DNA of 64,000 bases from Silurus meridionalis. Its lineage: Eukaryota > Chordata > Actinopteri > Siluriformes > Siluridae. Shown here piece after piece: positions 1-9,590 of this stretch (positions are counted from its first letter, which is position 1; each line of letters begins with the position of its first letter). Under the pieces are notes generated by a model. The model was not told where the DNA came from. It saw nothing but the letters and a program-made list of their open reading frames with translations, and made no database searches. The DNA is taken from positions 24,150,132 to 24,214,131 of the forward strand of contig NC_060885.1 of assembly GCF_014805685.1 (NCBI RefSeq). Direction: 5' to 3'. Both the position numbers and the translations under genes were made by a program.

Positions 1-208
1 ATCACTATTTTCTTTTTTTATTCATGTATTGGGCTCGGTTTTATTCATGTAATTTATTTACATGAATAAAACAGCTTGTCAAATCATTTGTGTTAAATTT
101 GCCATCGCTTTGTGTGAGAACCTTTAACAAAGAGTCCAAGTGACCATAAACATACTTTTATACATATTTTCTCCTGTGAAATTCAAATTATTTTCATGTG
201 TTGTATGT

Positions 209-583
209 GTACACACTAAACAGACCAAAGTATTGGGCACCTGACTTTTCCAGCAATATGTGGTTCGCCCAAAATGTTAACACAACCTTAAAAACCCACA
301 AACCTGGTTCCATCATGTCAATGTCCCTGTGCACAAAGCTAGCTCCAAGAAGATATGGTTTACATGGGTTGGAGTAGAAGATATTGAGTGGCCTGCTATA
401 AAGCTCTGACCTCAACTCTTTTGAACCCCTTTGAAATTAATGTGAACACTGACTGCACCCCACGCCTCCTTACCTGATGAGCACCTGCCTTTACTAACAC
501 CTTTGTGGCTAAATTAATCTCACAAATCTCCAAAAGCATATTCCAAAATCTAGTAGAACATCTTTCCAGAAGAGTGGAGGTTG
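209..583 (+). mobile_element. Tc1-like element remnant (family A, copy 1, 5' part)
   Basis: Decayed Tc1/mariner copy. It opens with a degraded inverted-repeat end (accaaagtattgggcacc) and continues through sequence that, read on the + strand, resembles the C-terminal half of a Tc1 transposase: the catalytic region around 'gacctcaactc', then 'cctccttacct' and 'ccaaaatctagtagaaca'. It carries many stops and frameshifts and encodes no protein. The rest of the same copy resumes at about 997, after an inserted block. Family A recurs at 20.1, 22.1, 26.3, 37.6, 40.7, 54.3 and 60.3 kb. Confidence 0.75.
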
Positions 584-996
584 AACGATACAATATGCGA
601 TTAATAAACCGATTTAAAATGGACTCTGGATAAAAACCAAACACAACACTCCATGTAAAATAGTACTGAACTTTATTACAAAAATAATAAATAGAAAAAC
701 AATACTGAATCATTAAAATGTGCTAAAGACATAAATCTATAATATATAAATTAATAATTATAATTACAAAATTAATACATATAATATCGCTCTCTCAGTG
801 CAGAATGCAGTCTCACCTTGTAAAACCAAACAGCACGTCAGCGTCAGTGATTTGCCTCTAGAGGCTGCTCTCGTAATGACAGCGGACCAGAAGCCGGAAA
901 AACTATATGTATGGATGTTTACCGATAGCCGATAGTTCCACCAATCAACTAACGGTGCAGATTAATAGCCAACACCGATTAATTGGTTGACTAGTT
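584..996. mobile_element. Unidentified insertion splitting Tc1 family A copy 1
   Basis: About 410 bp interrupting the family A copy between 'agtggaggtt' and 'atcctatcagcaaatg', which are contiguous in related copies such as the one near 41.07 kb. Its right part contains 'ccgattaattggttgacta' and a GC-richer segment (agcggaccagaagccgg), which look like the end of a non-autonomous hAT-like fish repeat. No coding capacity is visible. The family assignment is a guess; the interruption itself is seen directly. Confidence 0.5.
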
Positions 997-1098
997 ATCC
1001 TATCAGCAAATGTGGACTAAATGTGAAATGGTATGGTCAAAAACACACATACGAATCTCATGGTCAGGTGTCTACAAACTTTTGTCTATATAGTGTAT
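997..1098 (+). mobile_element. Tc1-like element remnant (family A, copy 1, 3' end)
   Basis: Terminal part of the first family A copy: 'cagcaaatgtggactaaatg' followed by 'ggtcaggtgtctacaaac' and the end of the inverted repeat 'ctatatagtgtat'. It matches, in inverse complement, the opening of the element near 209. Confidence 0.75.
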
Positions 1099-2131
1099 AT
1101 ACATATGTGCGAACAGCACAAGTTTTAGTTGTAGTTTCAGACACACTAAACTCTAATTCAGCCTTTTAAACACTGACAGTGTTTTGTACCCTGTGCATGT
1201 CTAGGTATGTCTGAACTATAAAATAAAATATACACTGGCATCAAATTCCCAGCACTGCATCCAATAGCTTCAACAAACTTGCTCCAGGGCAAGTGCATTA
1301 CATTACAAAAGTGAACTAAAATCATATTCCAATTTTTTTTTACTGAGCATTTAGGCACCATGCACTTAATACACCACGCTGAATTAATGTAAAATCGCAT
1401 TTAAGTGACACGATTCCTCTGAGAGATAGCATTGCCATGACAGAAATCCTGCAGCCTGAGGGTGAAAATATTCTGCTCAATTCATTTCCATTCTTTCAGA
1501 CAAGCACCAGTCAGGATCAGCGAACACCTTAGACATCTCAGACACACAACAAAGACATAATCGATATGTCCTTCTTTAGAGTCTGAAGCTCCTTAGGGAG
1601 GGACAGGCTCTCTGTACAAGTGCCCCAAGCAGTTAAGGCCATTCATTAAACTTTAAAGAGGCATGGGAGGGGATAACTTTTATGCTGGTTACTTAAAGTT
1701 AAAGTAACTTTATTTATCGTTCGTTCAGTGAATCTGGTGCCTATCCAACAAACTCTGAGCAAGAGGCAAGGACACATCATGACTAGGATGCTAGCAAATC
1801 TCCACAGCAAACCATTGTATCTTAACAAACAAATATCTTGAATATGGGCAATTTCCCTGTTATGAGGTTATTATGAAACAATTACATGTAGACCCCGAAT
1901 TACAATTTAGATGTGTTTTGATGACCCACTTCTAACTTAAAATTATTGTTGAGACATGGTTTGGACTACTCAGGGGTTTTAAAGAATAGTGATCAAAACG
2001 GGGGTAGAATACAGTCATTTATTAATAATTTCACAAATTACAGTACATAATTCAGCAAAACAAAGAAATGTTTATTTCTTTATTTCTTTTCTTTAATTTT
2101 TGTATATATGTATAAACTATACATTTACTAT

Positions 2132-2137
<6 letters not shown>
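1099..2137. other. Gene-free stretch, no recognised element
   Basis: AT-rich sequence with short ORFs only, all without codon bias or family resemblance. I see no splice-bounded exon, SINE or TIR here. Confidence 0.5.

Positions 2138-2214
<77 letters not shown>
2138..2214. repeat. (AT)n microsatellite
   Basis: Uninterrupted run of about 38 AT dinucleotides. It directly abuts the left terminus of the outer hAT-like element at 2215, and another AT run lies just beyond that element's right end, so the element probably inserted into the microsatellite. Confidence 0.95.
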
Positions 2215-2217
<3 letters not shown>

Positions 2218-2468
2218 GGGTGGCCAACCCGCGGCTCTTTGGCTGGTTTCATGCGGCTCTTACGTTCATATCGAAGTTTGTGTTTGTTTGTTTTTTAATG
2301 TGCGTGTTCGCTTCGCTTGAGTTCAATACGTTATTTTTAAGACTTAAATGAGCTTGCCCCTACTGGGAAACTTTGCGGTATATCAGACCTGGGCAAACTA
2401 CGGCCCACGGGCCACATCCAGCCCTTTGTACGTCCCTGTCCGGCCTGCGTGAGGCCAATCATAAATTA

Positions 2469-2914
2469 CAGGGATGCACCGAAAATTCAGCCACCGGAGA
2501 ATTTTCGGCTGAAATACCTAAATCACCGAAACAACACGGCAGAAACACAATTGTAATGACGCAGTAAAAACGCGCAGCCAGCACACGGTTATCTGGATAA
2601 GATCCAACATGTGTGCGGATAGCAATTTGCTAAACATGCAATGCTGAAATTTCAAAAGGGGGTGTATCTGCAAAGAGTTTCTCCACGTCGGGTTTAATTT
2701 ATCACCTGAAATCCAAACATCCCGATTGCCTTTCTAAATATGAGAAGAACGCGGCGCAGAAAAGTAAAGTCAATCCGAGCATGCGAACTCCGTCTGTAGA
2801 GGACGTTTTTGAAAAGGCAGGAAAGTTTTCCAGTGATGGTGCCAAGGCAAAAGGCATAACACAAAAAATTATGGATTTCATTGCCATTTGAATTGAATTT
2901 TCATTTCGGTGCAT
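2469..2914 (+). mobile_element. Innermost hAT-like transposon (BED-finger type)
   Basis: The left end CAGGGATGCACCGAAAATTC has a partial inverted match at the right, 'gaattttcatttcggtgcat' (2895-2914); the last five bases of the right terminus are missing. It contains an exon-like piece of a BED-zinc-finger transposase (2628-2891). No clear target duplication survives, so the right boundary may be eroded. Confidence 0.7.
2628..2891 (+). pseudogene. hAT transposase N-terminal BED zinc finger, broken
   Basis: Reading codons in phase with 2682 gives a cysteine pair (codons at 2628 and 2637), then SAKSFSTSGLIYHLKSKHP, i.e. the H-x4-H end of a BED-type zinc finger with the typical 'HLKxKHP' signature, then about 55 residues ending in a stop at 2889-2891. 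BED fingers are the DNA-binding domain at the N-terminus of many hAT transposases. A stop codon between the two cysteines (2631-2633), the absence of a start and the early stop make this a dead fragment. Confidence 0.7.
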
Positions 2915-3114
2915 ATTATCGTTGGTGTGGCCCTCTGACACAATTCAGGTTTCTCATGTGGCCCCTTGTAAAAAATTAATTGCCGACCCCTGCGGTATAT
3001 TCATCTCACGCACATGCGCATTTGACAAAAATACCGTATTGAACTCAAGCGAAGTGAACACGCACATAAAAAAAATAAAAAAAACACGTGAAATCAAAGC
3101 ATCGATCTGTTCTG

Positions 3115-3216
3115 ACTGACACCCATGTGAAAGAATTGCTTCGAGTGGCAACAACGGAATACGACGCAGATTTGAAGGGGATTGTTCAAGGCAAGGAATG
3201 CCAAAAGTCCCACTAA
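3115..3216 (+). pseudogene. hAT transposase C-terminal scrap
   Basis: A 33-codon open stretch ending in a natural stop reads as 'HVKELLRVATTEYDADLKGI' and ends in 'KECQKSH'. This matches the C-terminal tail of ZBED5/GTF2IRD2-like hAT transposases (LLRVAT...ECQ.SH), recognised from memory. Nothing upstream in this frame continues the protein: an internal deletion and the nested insertions have removed the body of the gene. Confidence 0.6.
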
Positions 3217-3630
3217 GTAACATGCATAGTAAAAGAAAAACGCTATTGTAATTTTTATTATATTTTATATTATATAATATTAAATTATATTTTTGTTTGT
3301 GGACTTGGTTAAACTGAGAGTTTGTGTGTGTGTGAGACTGTGCACACAATGTTCATTGTTGAAAATGACTGGCCTGTGGTCTCAAAACTGTAGGAGTCAA
3401 TTTCTGTCATTATGTTGGTGTGTGACATTTACAATAAATCTGGCTGAGCAGAGGTGTGTGTGTGTGTGTGCGCACGCATGTATGTGTGTGTGTAAGAGGA
3501 AGGGATGGGTGATGTTCATGTGTGCCCATGTGTATGATGTGGCTCTTTGCGGTAACACAGTAAAAAATGTGGCTCTCGGTCTCTGACTGGTTGGCCACCC
3601 CTAAAATATATATATATATATATATACACA

Positions 3631-4158
3631 CAGTACAGACCGAAAGTTTGGACACACCCTCTCATTGAAAGAGTTTTCTTTATTTTCATGACTATGAAAA
3701 TTGTAGATTCACACTGAAGGCATCAAAACTATGAATTAACACATGTGGAATTATATACATAACAAAAAAGTGTGAAACAACTGAAAAATGTCATATTCTA
3801 GGTTTTTCAAAGTAGCCACCTTTTGCTTTGATTACTGCTTTGCACACTCTTGGCATTCTCTTGATGAGCTTCAAGAGGTAGTCACCTGAAATGGTCTTCC
3901 AACAGTCTTGAAGGAGTTCCCCGAGAGATGCTTGGCACTTTTGCCTTCACTCTGCAGTCCAGCTCACCCCAAACCATCTCGATTGGGTTCAGGTCCGGTG
4001 ACTGTGGAGGCCAGGTCATCTGGTGCAGCACCCCATCACTCTCCTTCTTGGTCAAATAGCCCTTGATGCCTTCAGTGTGACTCTACAATTTTCATAGTCA
4101 TGAAAATAAAGAAAACTCTTTGAATGAGAAGGTGTGTCCAAACTTTTGGTCTGTACTG
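3631..4158 (-). mobile_element. Tc1-like element (family B, copy 1), internally deleted
   Basis: Bounded by inverted repeats CAGTACAGACCgAAAGTTTG and its complement CAAACTTTTGGTCTGTACTG, each continuing into a long inner arm (ttctttattttcatgactatgaaaattgtag). Inside, the minus strand encodes pieces of a Tc1 transposase: the third catalytic motif region (complement of 'gggttcaggtccggtgactg', giving SPDLNP) and a C-terminal portion. The coding part covers only the last third of a transposase, so the copy is non-autonomous. Confidence 0.85.
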
Positions 4159-4219
4159 TGTATGTGTATATATATATTACACACATACATATACATACAC
4201 ACATACACACACACACACA

Positions 4220-5289
4220 CTGGAGACCAAAATTAGAGAACAATTTATAAACAATTCTGAAATAATGTCATCTTCACTGCTCAACAGTTGAAGGAGTTTT
4301 TGTCCTGTCTATACCATGCTACCAGAACACCTTTTCCACAAGATAACTAAGGCATTTTAAAAAAACATTATTTTCCAGAAAACACACTGATCAAAATTAG
4401 AGAACAATGACAACTGTAGCATGGAAGAAGATTACAACTAAATTTTCTGAAGGTTACAACAGTCAGCAAATAGTAGGAAATGTACAGGCCTCCGCTCTGA
4501 ATTCATTGCTCGTGACTTCAGCACATCTGCGGCCACAGGACAGCACTAGTCTCTCACACTGCTCTGGTGTGATTTTGGTCCACTCTTCTTCCAGTTTCCT
4601 CCACAGTTCGGTGACTGTAGTGGGTTTCTTGGCCATAACTGTTTAATGCTCTTAAACGTCAAGACACTATGACGAGACAGATCCTTACCCTGTTCAGCGC
4701 TGAACTGGTGAGCAATTCCAGCTGCAGTGTGGAAACGATTGCCCATTGAGATCCTCTGCAGTATCCTGTCCTCTCTTGTATTTGTCTTCCGTGGATGACC
4801 AGCCTTCTTGGCAGACTTGAATGAGTTTGTGATGTTGTAAAGATTCAATATTCTTGAAATCACATATTTGGAACGACCAACTTGTCTTGCTATGGCTGAT
4901 AGGGTCATCCCTTTGGCCTTCATCCGGACAACCTGCTGCCGGAGGCTTTCAGTCACTTTAGAACGGCCCACCATCTTGCAGAGTCAGTGGAACTGGAATT
5001 TAGGCTGCCAGTTAAATAGGGGTTTACAGATAATCAAGGAAATTAGCAGCAGGTACCAGATTAACACCTATAACTGGGAGGTATCTAAAAGTGTTCTTTA
5101 ATTTTGATCAGTTTGTTTTCTGCAAATTAATGTTTTTATTTTTAAATGCCTTAGTTATTTTGTGGAAAAGGTGTTCTGGTAGCATGGTATAGACAGGACA
5201 AAAACTCCTTCAACTGTTGAGCAGTAAAGATGACATTATTTCAGAATTGTTAAATTGTTTATTAATTGTTCTCTTATTTTGATCTCCAG
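4220..5289 (-). mobile_element. Tc1-like element (family C) with long inverted repeats
   Basis: The ends CTGGAGAcCAAAATTAGAGAA and the matching TTCTCTtATTTTGATCTCCAG are each about 180 bp long, with a second copy of 'tgatcaaaattagagaacaa' placed internally (4388 and, partly, 5097). TA follows the right end. The minus strand carries the N-terminal part of a Tc1 transposase (4546-4974); the catalytic part is deleted. Long arms with internal repeats of the outer motif are typical of the IR/DR type of Tc1 element. Confidence 0.85.
4546..4974 (-). pseudogene. Tc1 transposase, N-terminal DNA-binding half only
   Basis: 142-codon minus-strand frame starting with ATG at 4974. Residues 1-55 form the first helix-turn-helix of a Tc1 transposase (MVGRSKVTESLRQQVVRMKA, then an 'AIARQVGRSKYVISRIL' recognition helix). 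Residues 58-70 give a GHPRKT linker resembling the GRPR motif. From about residue 105 the frame jumps by deletion into sequence from further along the gene (QLWPRNP) and then loses homology. The DDE catalytic core is missing, so it could at most bind DNA. Confidence 0.8.
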
Positions 5290-5291
5290 TA

Positions 5292-5303
<12 letters not shown>

Positions 5304-5351
<48 letters not shown>
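5304..5351. repeat. (AT)n microsatellite
   Basis: AT dinucleotide run, preceded by (GT)n from about 5292. It ends at the TA target of the pogo-like element that starts at 5352. Confidence 0.9.
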
Positions 5352-5354
<3 letters not shown>

Positions 5355-6243
5355 TGGAACCCGGTTATGTCGATGTCCTAGGGGGTCGCCAAAAAGCATC
5401 GAGGTAACCGATGATCGAGATAAACGAAAATCAAAATGGCGGCAATACATTAACGTGCTTGAAATTTCTTTATGTACATGATGTGCGTTATAAATGAGAA
5501 TGTGCATGCACGTGTTTTTAAAGGGTTTTTTTTACACAACAGCGTTGCCCCGATTTGTTTGATGAAGGCATGCTATAAAAATACATACAGTACATGTTTA
5601 TCTGTCAGGAATCCACCTGCCACGCCCCCTTCGGCCCCCTTCAGCTTGTCAGGTGCTTTCTCGGCCGCTTTCTCTGAAGCGCCCGGCTTCAATCGCGCAC
5701 ATATGGTGCTCGTTTAGCATCATCACCAGCTCCTATTTAAACTTCCACACTCTCACTGTCCGTTATTGTTGGTATATGTTGGTTCACGGCGGTCGTTGTT
5801 ATCGCTCATGTTTATCCCGGTACGTGCCTTCCCACCGGCACTCTCTCAATGGCTGCGCTTTTCTTCCCAAAGCGCACCGCGGATTCCCCCCGATCCTGCC
5901 GGTGTTTATTCTATGCTTTTGCTCATCCCACGTTCCGCGCCGCCGAGCGTGGCTTTCGCCTCCCGTTCATCGCATAACATTTAACAACAAAAGGCATATG
6001 TGCACTAACTAACAGCAGAGATTCACCAGTATACAATACAACACCTGTAGCATCTGTAAGGCTTGATTTTTCCGCCACTTTCGCGAGTTCTTCTGCGGCT
6101 GCACAGTGCCGATCGACATAACTGACGTTAAATGGCAAATTTTTCGACATAACCGATAAAAAATGCTTAGACAAAGCACTTCAAAAACGTCGACTTAATA
6201 GGGTTGTCGAGTTAACCGAGGTCGAGATAAGTGGGTTCCACTG
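5352..6243. mobile_element. pogo/Tigger-like non-autonomous transposon, copy 1
   Basis: Left terminus CAGTGGAACCCGGTTATGTC, right terminus ending GATAAGTGGGTTCCACTG, with TA on both sides (5350-5351 and 6244-6245). The inner terminal region is built from repeated 'tcgagataa' and 'taaccga' words. Ends beginning CAGTGGAACC with a TA target are typical of pogo/Tigger elements. The 892-bp body has no transposase frame. A 99-bp internal segment (6006-6104) is bounded by GCAC repeats and is absent from the second copy. Confidence 0.75.
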
Positions 6244-7537
6244 TATATGATTTTTAAACTATTTATTTGTATGATACAGCTACATTTTATCCTAAATTAG
6301 ATGCACCTGTTTGAGGTCGTTAGCTGCATAAAGACACCTGTCCACCCCATACAATCAGTAAGAATCCAACTACTAACATGGCCAAGACCAAAGAGCTGTC
6401 CAAAGACACTAGAGACAAAATTGTACACCTCCACAAGGCTGGAAAGGGTTACGGGAAAATTGCCAAGCAGCTTGGTGAAAAAAAGTCCACTGTTGGAGCA
6501 ATCATTAGAAAATGGAAGAAGCTAAACATGACTGTCAATCTCCCTCAGACTGGGGCTCCATGCAAGATCTCACCTCATGGGGTCTCAATGATCCTTGGGA
6601 AGGTGAGAAATCAGCCCAGAACTACACGGGAGGAGCTGGTCAATGACCTGAAAAGAGCTGGGACCACCGTTTCCGAAGTTACTGTTGGTAATACACTAAG
6701 ACGTCATGGTTTGAAATCATGCATGGCTCAGAAGGTTCCCCTGCTTAAACCAGCACATGTCCAGGCACATCTTAAGTTTGCCAATGACCATTTGAATGAT
6801 CCAGAGGAGTCATGGGAGAAAGTCATGTGGTCAGATGAGACCAAAATAGAACTTTTGGGTCATAATTCCACTAAACGTGTTTGGAGGAAGAAGAATGATG
6901 AGTACCATCCCAAGAACACCATCCCTACTGTGAAGCATGGGGGTGGAAGCATCATGCTTTGGGGGTGTTTTTCTGCATATGGGACAGGGGGACTGCACTG
7001 TATTAAGGAGAGGATGACCGGGGCCATGTATTGCGAGATTTTGGGGAACAACCTCCTTCCCTCAGTTAGAGCATTGAAGATGGGTCGAGGCTGGGTCTTC
7101 CAACATGACAATGACCCGAAGCACACAGCCGGGATAACCAAGGAGTGGCTCTGTAAGAAGCATATCAAGGTTCTGGCATGGCCTAGCCAGTCTCCAGACC
7201 TAAACCCAATAGAGAATCTTTGGAGGGAGCTCACACTCCGTGTTTCTCAGCGACAGGCCAGAAACCTAACTGATCTAGAGAAGATCTGTGTGGAGGAGTG
7301 GGCCAAAATCCCTCCTGCAGTGTGTGCAAACCTGGTGAAAAACTACAGGAAACGTTTGACCTCTGTAATTGCAAACAAAGGCTACTGTACCAAATATTAA
7401 CATTGACTTTCTCAGGTGTTCAAATACATATTTGCAGCTGTATCATACCTACGATGACAATTACAGACCCCTCCATGATTTCTAAGTGGGAGAACTTGCA
7501 AAATAGCAGGGTGTTCAAATACTTATTTTCCTCAGTG
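6244..7537 (+). mobile_element. Passport-like Tc1 element, left arm truncated
   Basis: Compared with the complete relative at 42297-43607, this copy lacks the outer left arm (it starts at 'tatgatttttaaac'), has lost about 90 bp of leader, and has lost part of the inner right arm. The right end is 'aatagcagggtgttcaaata...cctcagtg'. Its transposase frame (6378-7400) is intact. The terminal consensus 'gaaaataagtatttgaacacc' fits the Passport group of fish Tc1 elements, from memory. Without a left arm this copy should not move itself, though its protein could act on other copies. Confidence 0.85.
6378..7400 (+). CDS. Tc1/mariner transposase (Passport-like), intact frame
   Basis: 340 codons, the usual length for a Tc1 transposase, uninterrupted from [20 protein letters not shown] to [12 protein letters not shown]. 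Residues 8-50 form the first helix-turn-helix, with IIRKWKK at its end. Residues 55-112 cover the linker (TGAPCKIS, in place of GRPR) and the second helix-turn-helix ([13 protein letters not shown]). The catalytic triad is present: D153 in [10 protein letters not shown]244 in [10 protein letters not shown] and E279 in [11 protein letters not shown], with 34 residues between the last two (DD34E). The glycine-rich box [16 protein letters not shown] (185-200) is also intact. The start is preceded by 'ctactaac' as in the 42.6 kb copy. It would cut and paste DNA at TA sites in the nucleus. Whether it is expressed is unknown; identity to the 42.7 kb copy is about 97% over the first 366 bp, implying fairly recent spread. 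Confidence 0.9.
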   Translation: MAKTKELSKDTRDKIVHLHKAGKGYGKIAKQLGEKKSTVGAIIRKWKKLNMTVNLPQTGAPCKISPHGVSMILGKVRNQPRTTREELVNDLKRAGTTVSEVTVGNTLRRHGLKSCMAQKVPLLKPAHVQAHLKFANDHLNDPEESWEKVMWSDETKIELLGHNSTKRVWRKKNDEYHPKNTIPTVKHGGGSIMLWGCFSAYGTGGLHCIKERMTGAMYCEILGNNLLPSVRALKMGRGWVFQHDNDPKHTAGITKEWLCKKHIKVLAWPSQSPDLNPIENLWRELTLRVSQRQARNLTDLEKICVEEWAKIPPAVCANLVKNYRKRLTSVIANKGYCTKY

Positions 7538-7640
7538 GCACTGTGCAGCCGCAGAAGAACTCGCGAAAGTGATGGAAAAATCAAGCCTTACAGATGCTAC
7601 AGGTGTTGTATTGTATACTGGTGAATCTCTGCTGTTAGTT
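7538..7640 (-). mobile_element. Inverted fragment of the pogo-like element
   Basis: About 103 bp matching, in reverse complement, positions 6005-6109 of the first pogo-like copy (gcactgtgcagccgcagaag to ctctgctgttagtta). This is almost exactly the segment absent from the partial copy at 8106-8654. It lies between the Passport-like element and Tc1 family B copy 2. Confidence 0.8.
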
Positions 7641-7653
7641 AAAAATGTACATA

Positions 7654-8105
7654 CAGTACAGACCAAAAGTTTGGACACACCTTCTTATTTAAAGAGTTTT
7701 CTTTATTTTCATGACTATGAAAATTGTAGAGTCACACTGAAGGCATCAAGGGCTATTTGACCAAGAAGGAGAGTGATGGGGTGCTGCGCCAGATGACCTG
7801 GCCTCCACAGTCACCGGACCTGAACCCAATCCAGATGGTTTAGGGGTGAGCTGGACTGCAGAGTGAAGGCAAAAGGGCCAACAAGTGCCAAGCATCTCTC
7901 GGGGAACTCCTTCAAGACTGTTGGAAGACAATTTCAGGTGACTACCTCTTGAAGCTCATCAAGAGAATGCCAAGAGTGTGCAAAGCAGTAATCAAAGCAA
8001 AAGGTGGTTTTGATGCCTTCAGTGTGAATCTACAATTTTTATAGTCATGAAAATAAAGAAAACACTTTGAATGAGAAGGTGTGTCCAAACTTTTGGTCTG
8101 TACTG
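7654..8105 (+). mobile_element. Tc1-like element (family B, copy 2), with TA duplication
   Basis: Ends CAGTACAGACCAAAAGTTTG and CAAACTTTTGGTCTGTACTG, with TA on both sides (7652-7653 and 8106-8107). The + strand between them reads as the end of a Tc1 transposase: '[11 protein letters not shown]', containing the second catalytic aspartate neighbourhood, then a frameshifted C-terminal tail (RMPRVCKAVIKAK). The N-terminal two-thirds are deleted. It is the reverse-orientation sister of copy 1 at 3631-4158. Confidence 0.85.
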
Positions 8106-8654
8106 TACATGTTTGTTAACTGTCAGGAATCCACCTGCCACGCCCCCTTCGGTGCTTTCTCGGCCGCTTTCTCTGAAGCTCCAGGCTTCAATCGCGCACA
8201 TATGGTGATCGTTTAGCATCATCACCAGCTCCTATTTAAACTTCCACACTCTCATCGTCCGATATTGTTGGTATATGTTGGTTCACGGCGGTCGTTGTTA
8301 TCGCCCATGCGTATCCCGGTACGTGCCTTCCCACTGGCACACTCTCAACGGCTGCGCTTTTCTTCCCACAGTGCATCTCGGATTTTGCTGCTCATCCCAT
8401 ATTCCGCGCCGCGCCTCTACCAAGTGCCGCGCGTGCTCCTACCAAGCGTGGCTTTCACCTCCCGTTCATCGCATAACATTTAACAACAAAAGGCATATGT
8501 GCACAGTGCCGATCGAGATAACTGACGTTAAATGGCAAATTTATAACCGATAAAAAATGCTTAGACAAAGCAAGAATTTGGCGGTTCCACTTCAAAAACG
8601 TCGACTTAATAGGGTTGTCGAGTTAACCGAGGTCGAGATAAGTGGGTTCCACTG
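8106..8654. mobile_element. pogo/Tigger-like transposon, copy 2 (partial)
   Basis: Parallel to about 5590-6243 of copy 1 (from 'tacatgttt' and 'ctgtcaggaatccacctgcc' to the terminus GTGGGTTCCACTG). The left terminus is missing; Tc1 family B copy 2 takes its place. It lacks the 99-bp segment that copy 1 carries at 6006-6104: here 'gtGCAC' joins 'agtgcc' directly at 8501-8504, as expected for deletion between GCAC repeats. Confidence 0.75.
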
Positions 8655-8811
<157 letters not shown>

Positions 8812-9284
8812 TCTGAAACCATCTTTGTAATATTATTTAGACTGATTTAAGATTATTACCTTTTCGGGCTATAAATCTGTTCTATTGGCAAAAAATCATT
8901 TTTTTTTAATGCCTGGAGGTTTAATAATCATATACTATAGATTACTATAATCCTACAATAACAAAGAGTAAATTCATATTCATTCCACATGTTTCAACTT
9001 GTTCCAACATGTTCCAAGATGTCTAGACAAAATGATTTTGTGGGGTTTTTGGGTATGCATCATCATAAGTTCTGTTCTTATTTTTCCTGAATGCTCTGAG
9101 AAAACATCGCAAAATCAAGAACGATACTACTTCTGTCCATCACACAAGTGAAACGTTTCTTTCCGTAATGACTAGTACAGGTACGGAAAAGCAAAGAGGC
9201 CATTAAATTGTGGTATGAATATATACTGAGTGTCCTGTTTCACATAATGTCATTATCATTGACATTATGTATCTCCCTCTTCTC
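8812..9284. other. Gene-free stretch, no recognised element
   Basis: AT-rich, with near-duplicate words around 8990-9020 (gttccaacatgttccaag) but no coding frame, TIR or SINE that I can identify. Confidence 0.45.
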
Positions 9285-9590
9285 TCATCAAATCATCAAT
9301 TAACTTAAGTGCCTTCTGACTTCTAACACATGGCCCTTTCACATACAGACCTTCGTAGTGTAAAAAATAAAAGAAAAGAAGAAGAAAAATATTTAAATTA
9401 AGCCAGATGTTCTTTTCCTGTTCTGTCTCCAGGAAGATGCAGCTCTACCTCCGCCATGTTAATCTGTATTGTATGTGACTCTCAGGACACTTCTTGGTCT
9501 CTGTATTGTTGTGATATGTCATTCATGTAGCAGCAACGGTGCTGAGAGAACGCGCTTGAGAAACAGTTTAAAGAGGAGAAATCAAACTGC
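9285..9590 (+). repeat. Interspersed repeat R, copy 1
   Basis: Shares a long block (gtctccaggaagatgcagct, gccatgttaatctgtattg, gtgctgagagaacgcg, gaggagaaatcaa) with copies at 23290 (same strand) and 61383 (opposite strand). The 23 kb copy runs on to a 'taccatccctact' end, suggesting a non-autonomous hAT-like element. No protein is encoded. Confidence 0.7.

Larger units (their letters stand above)
2384..2992 (+). mobile_element. Middle hAT-like transposon with perfect 8-bp target duplication
   Basis: Starts CAGACCTGGGCAAACTACGG and ends TTGCCGACCCCTG. The 8 bp before it (cggtatat, 2376-2383) are repeated exactly after it (2993-3000), the length of target duplication made by hAT transposases. 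It sits inside the outer element and itself contains a third element at about 2469. Terminal motifs of the 'CAGACCTGGGCAAACTACGGCC' type are familiar from vertebrate hAT-Charlie relatives; that comparison is from memory. Confidence 0.85.
2215..3602 (+). mobile_element. Outer hAT-like transposon of a nested set
   Basis: The left end CAGGGGTGGCCAACC is matched by the inverted right end GGTTGGCCACCCCT at 3589-3602, and AT-microsatellite sequence lies on both sides. Near the left end 'gcggctcttt' is echoed at the right end by 'gtggctcttt'. The element keeps a scrap of a hAT transposase C-terminus (3115-3216) and is interrupted by a second hAT-like element at 2384-2992. Two inverted arms, about 2297-2343 and 3027-3078, face each other across the insertion. 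hAT is assigned from the terminus type, the 8-bp duplications of the inner element and the C-terminal protein scrap. Confidence 0.75.
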
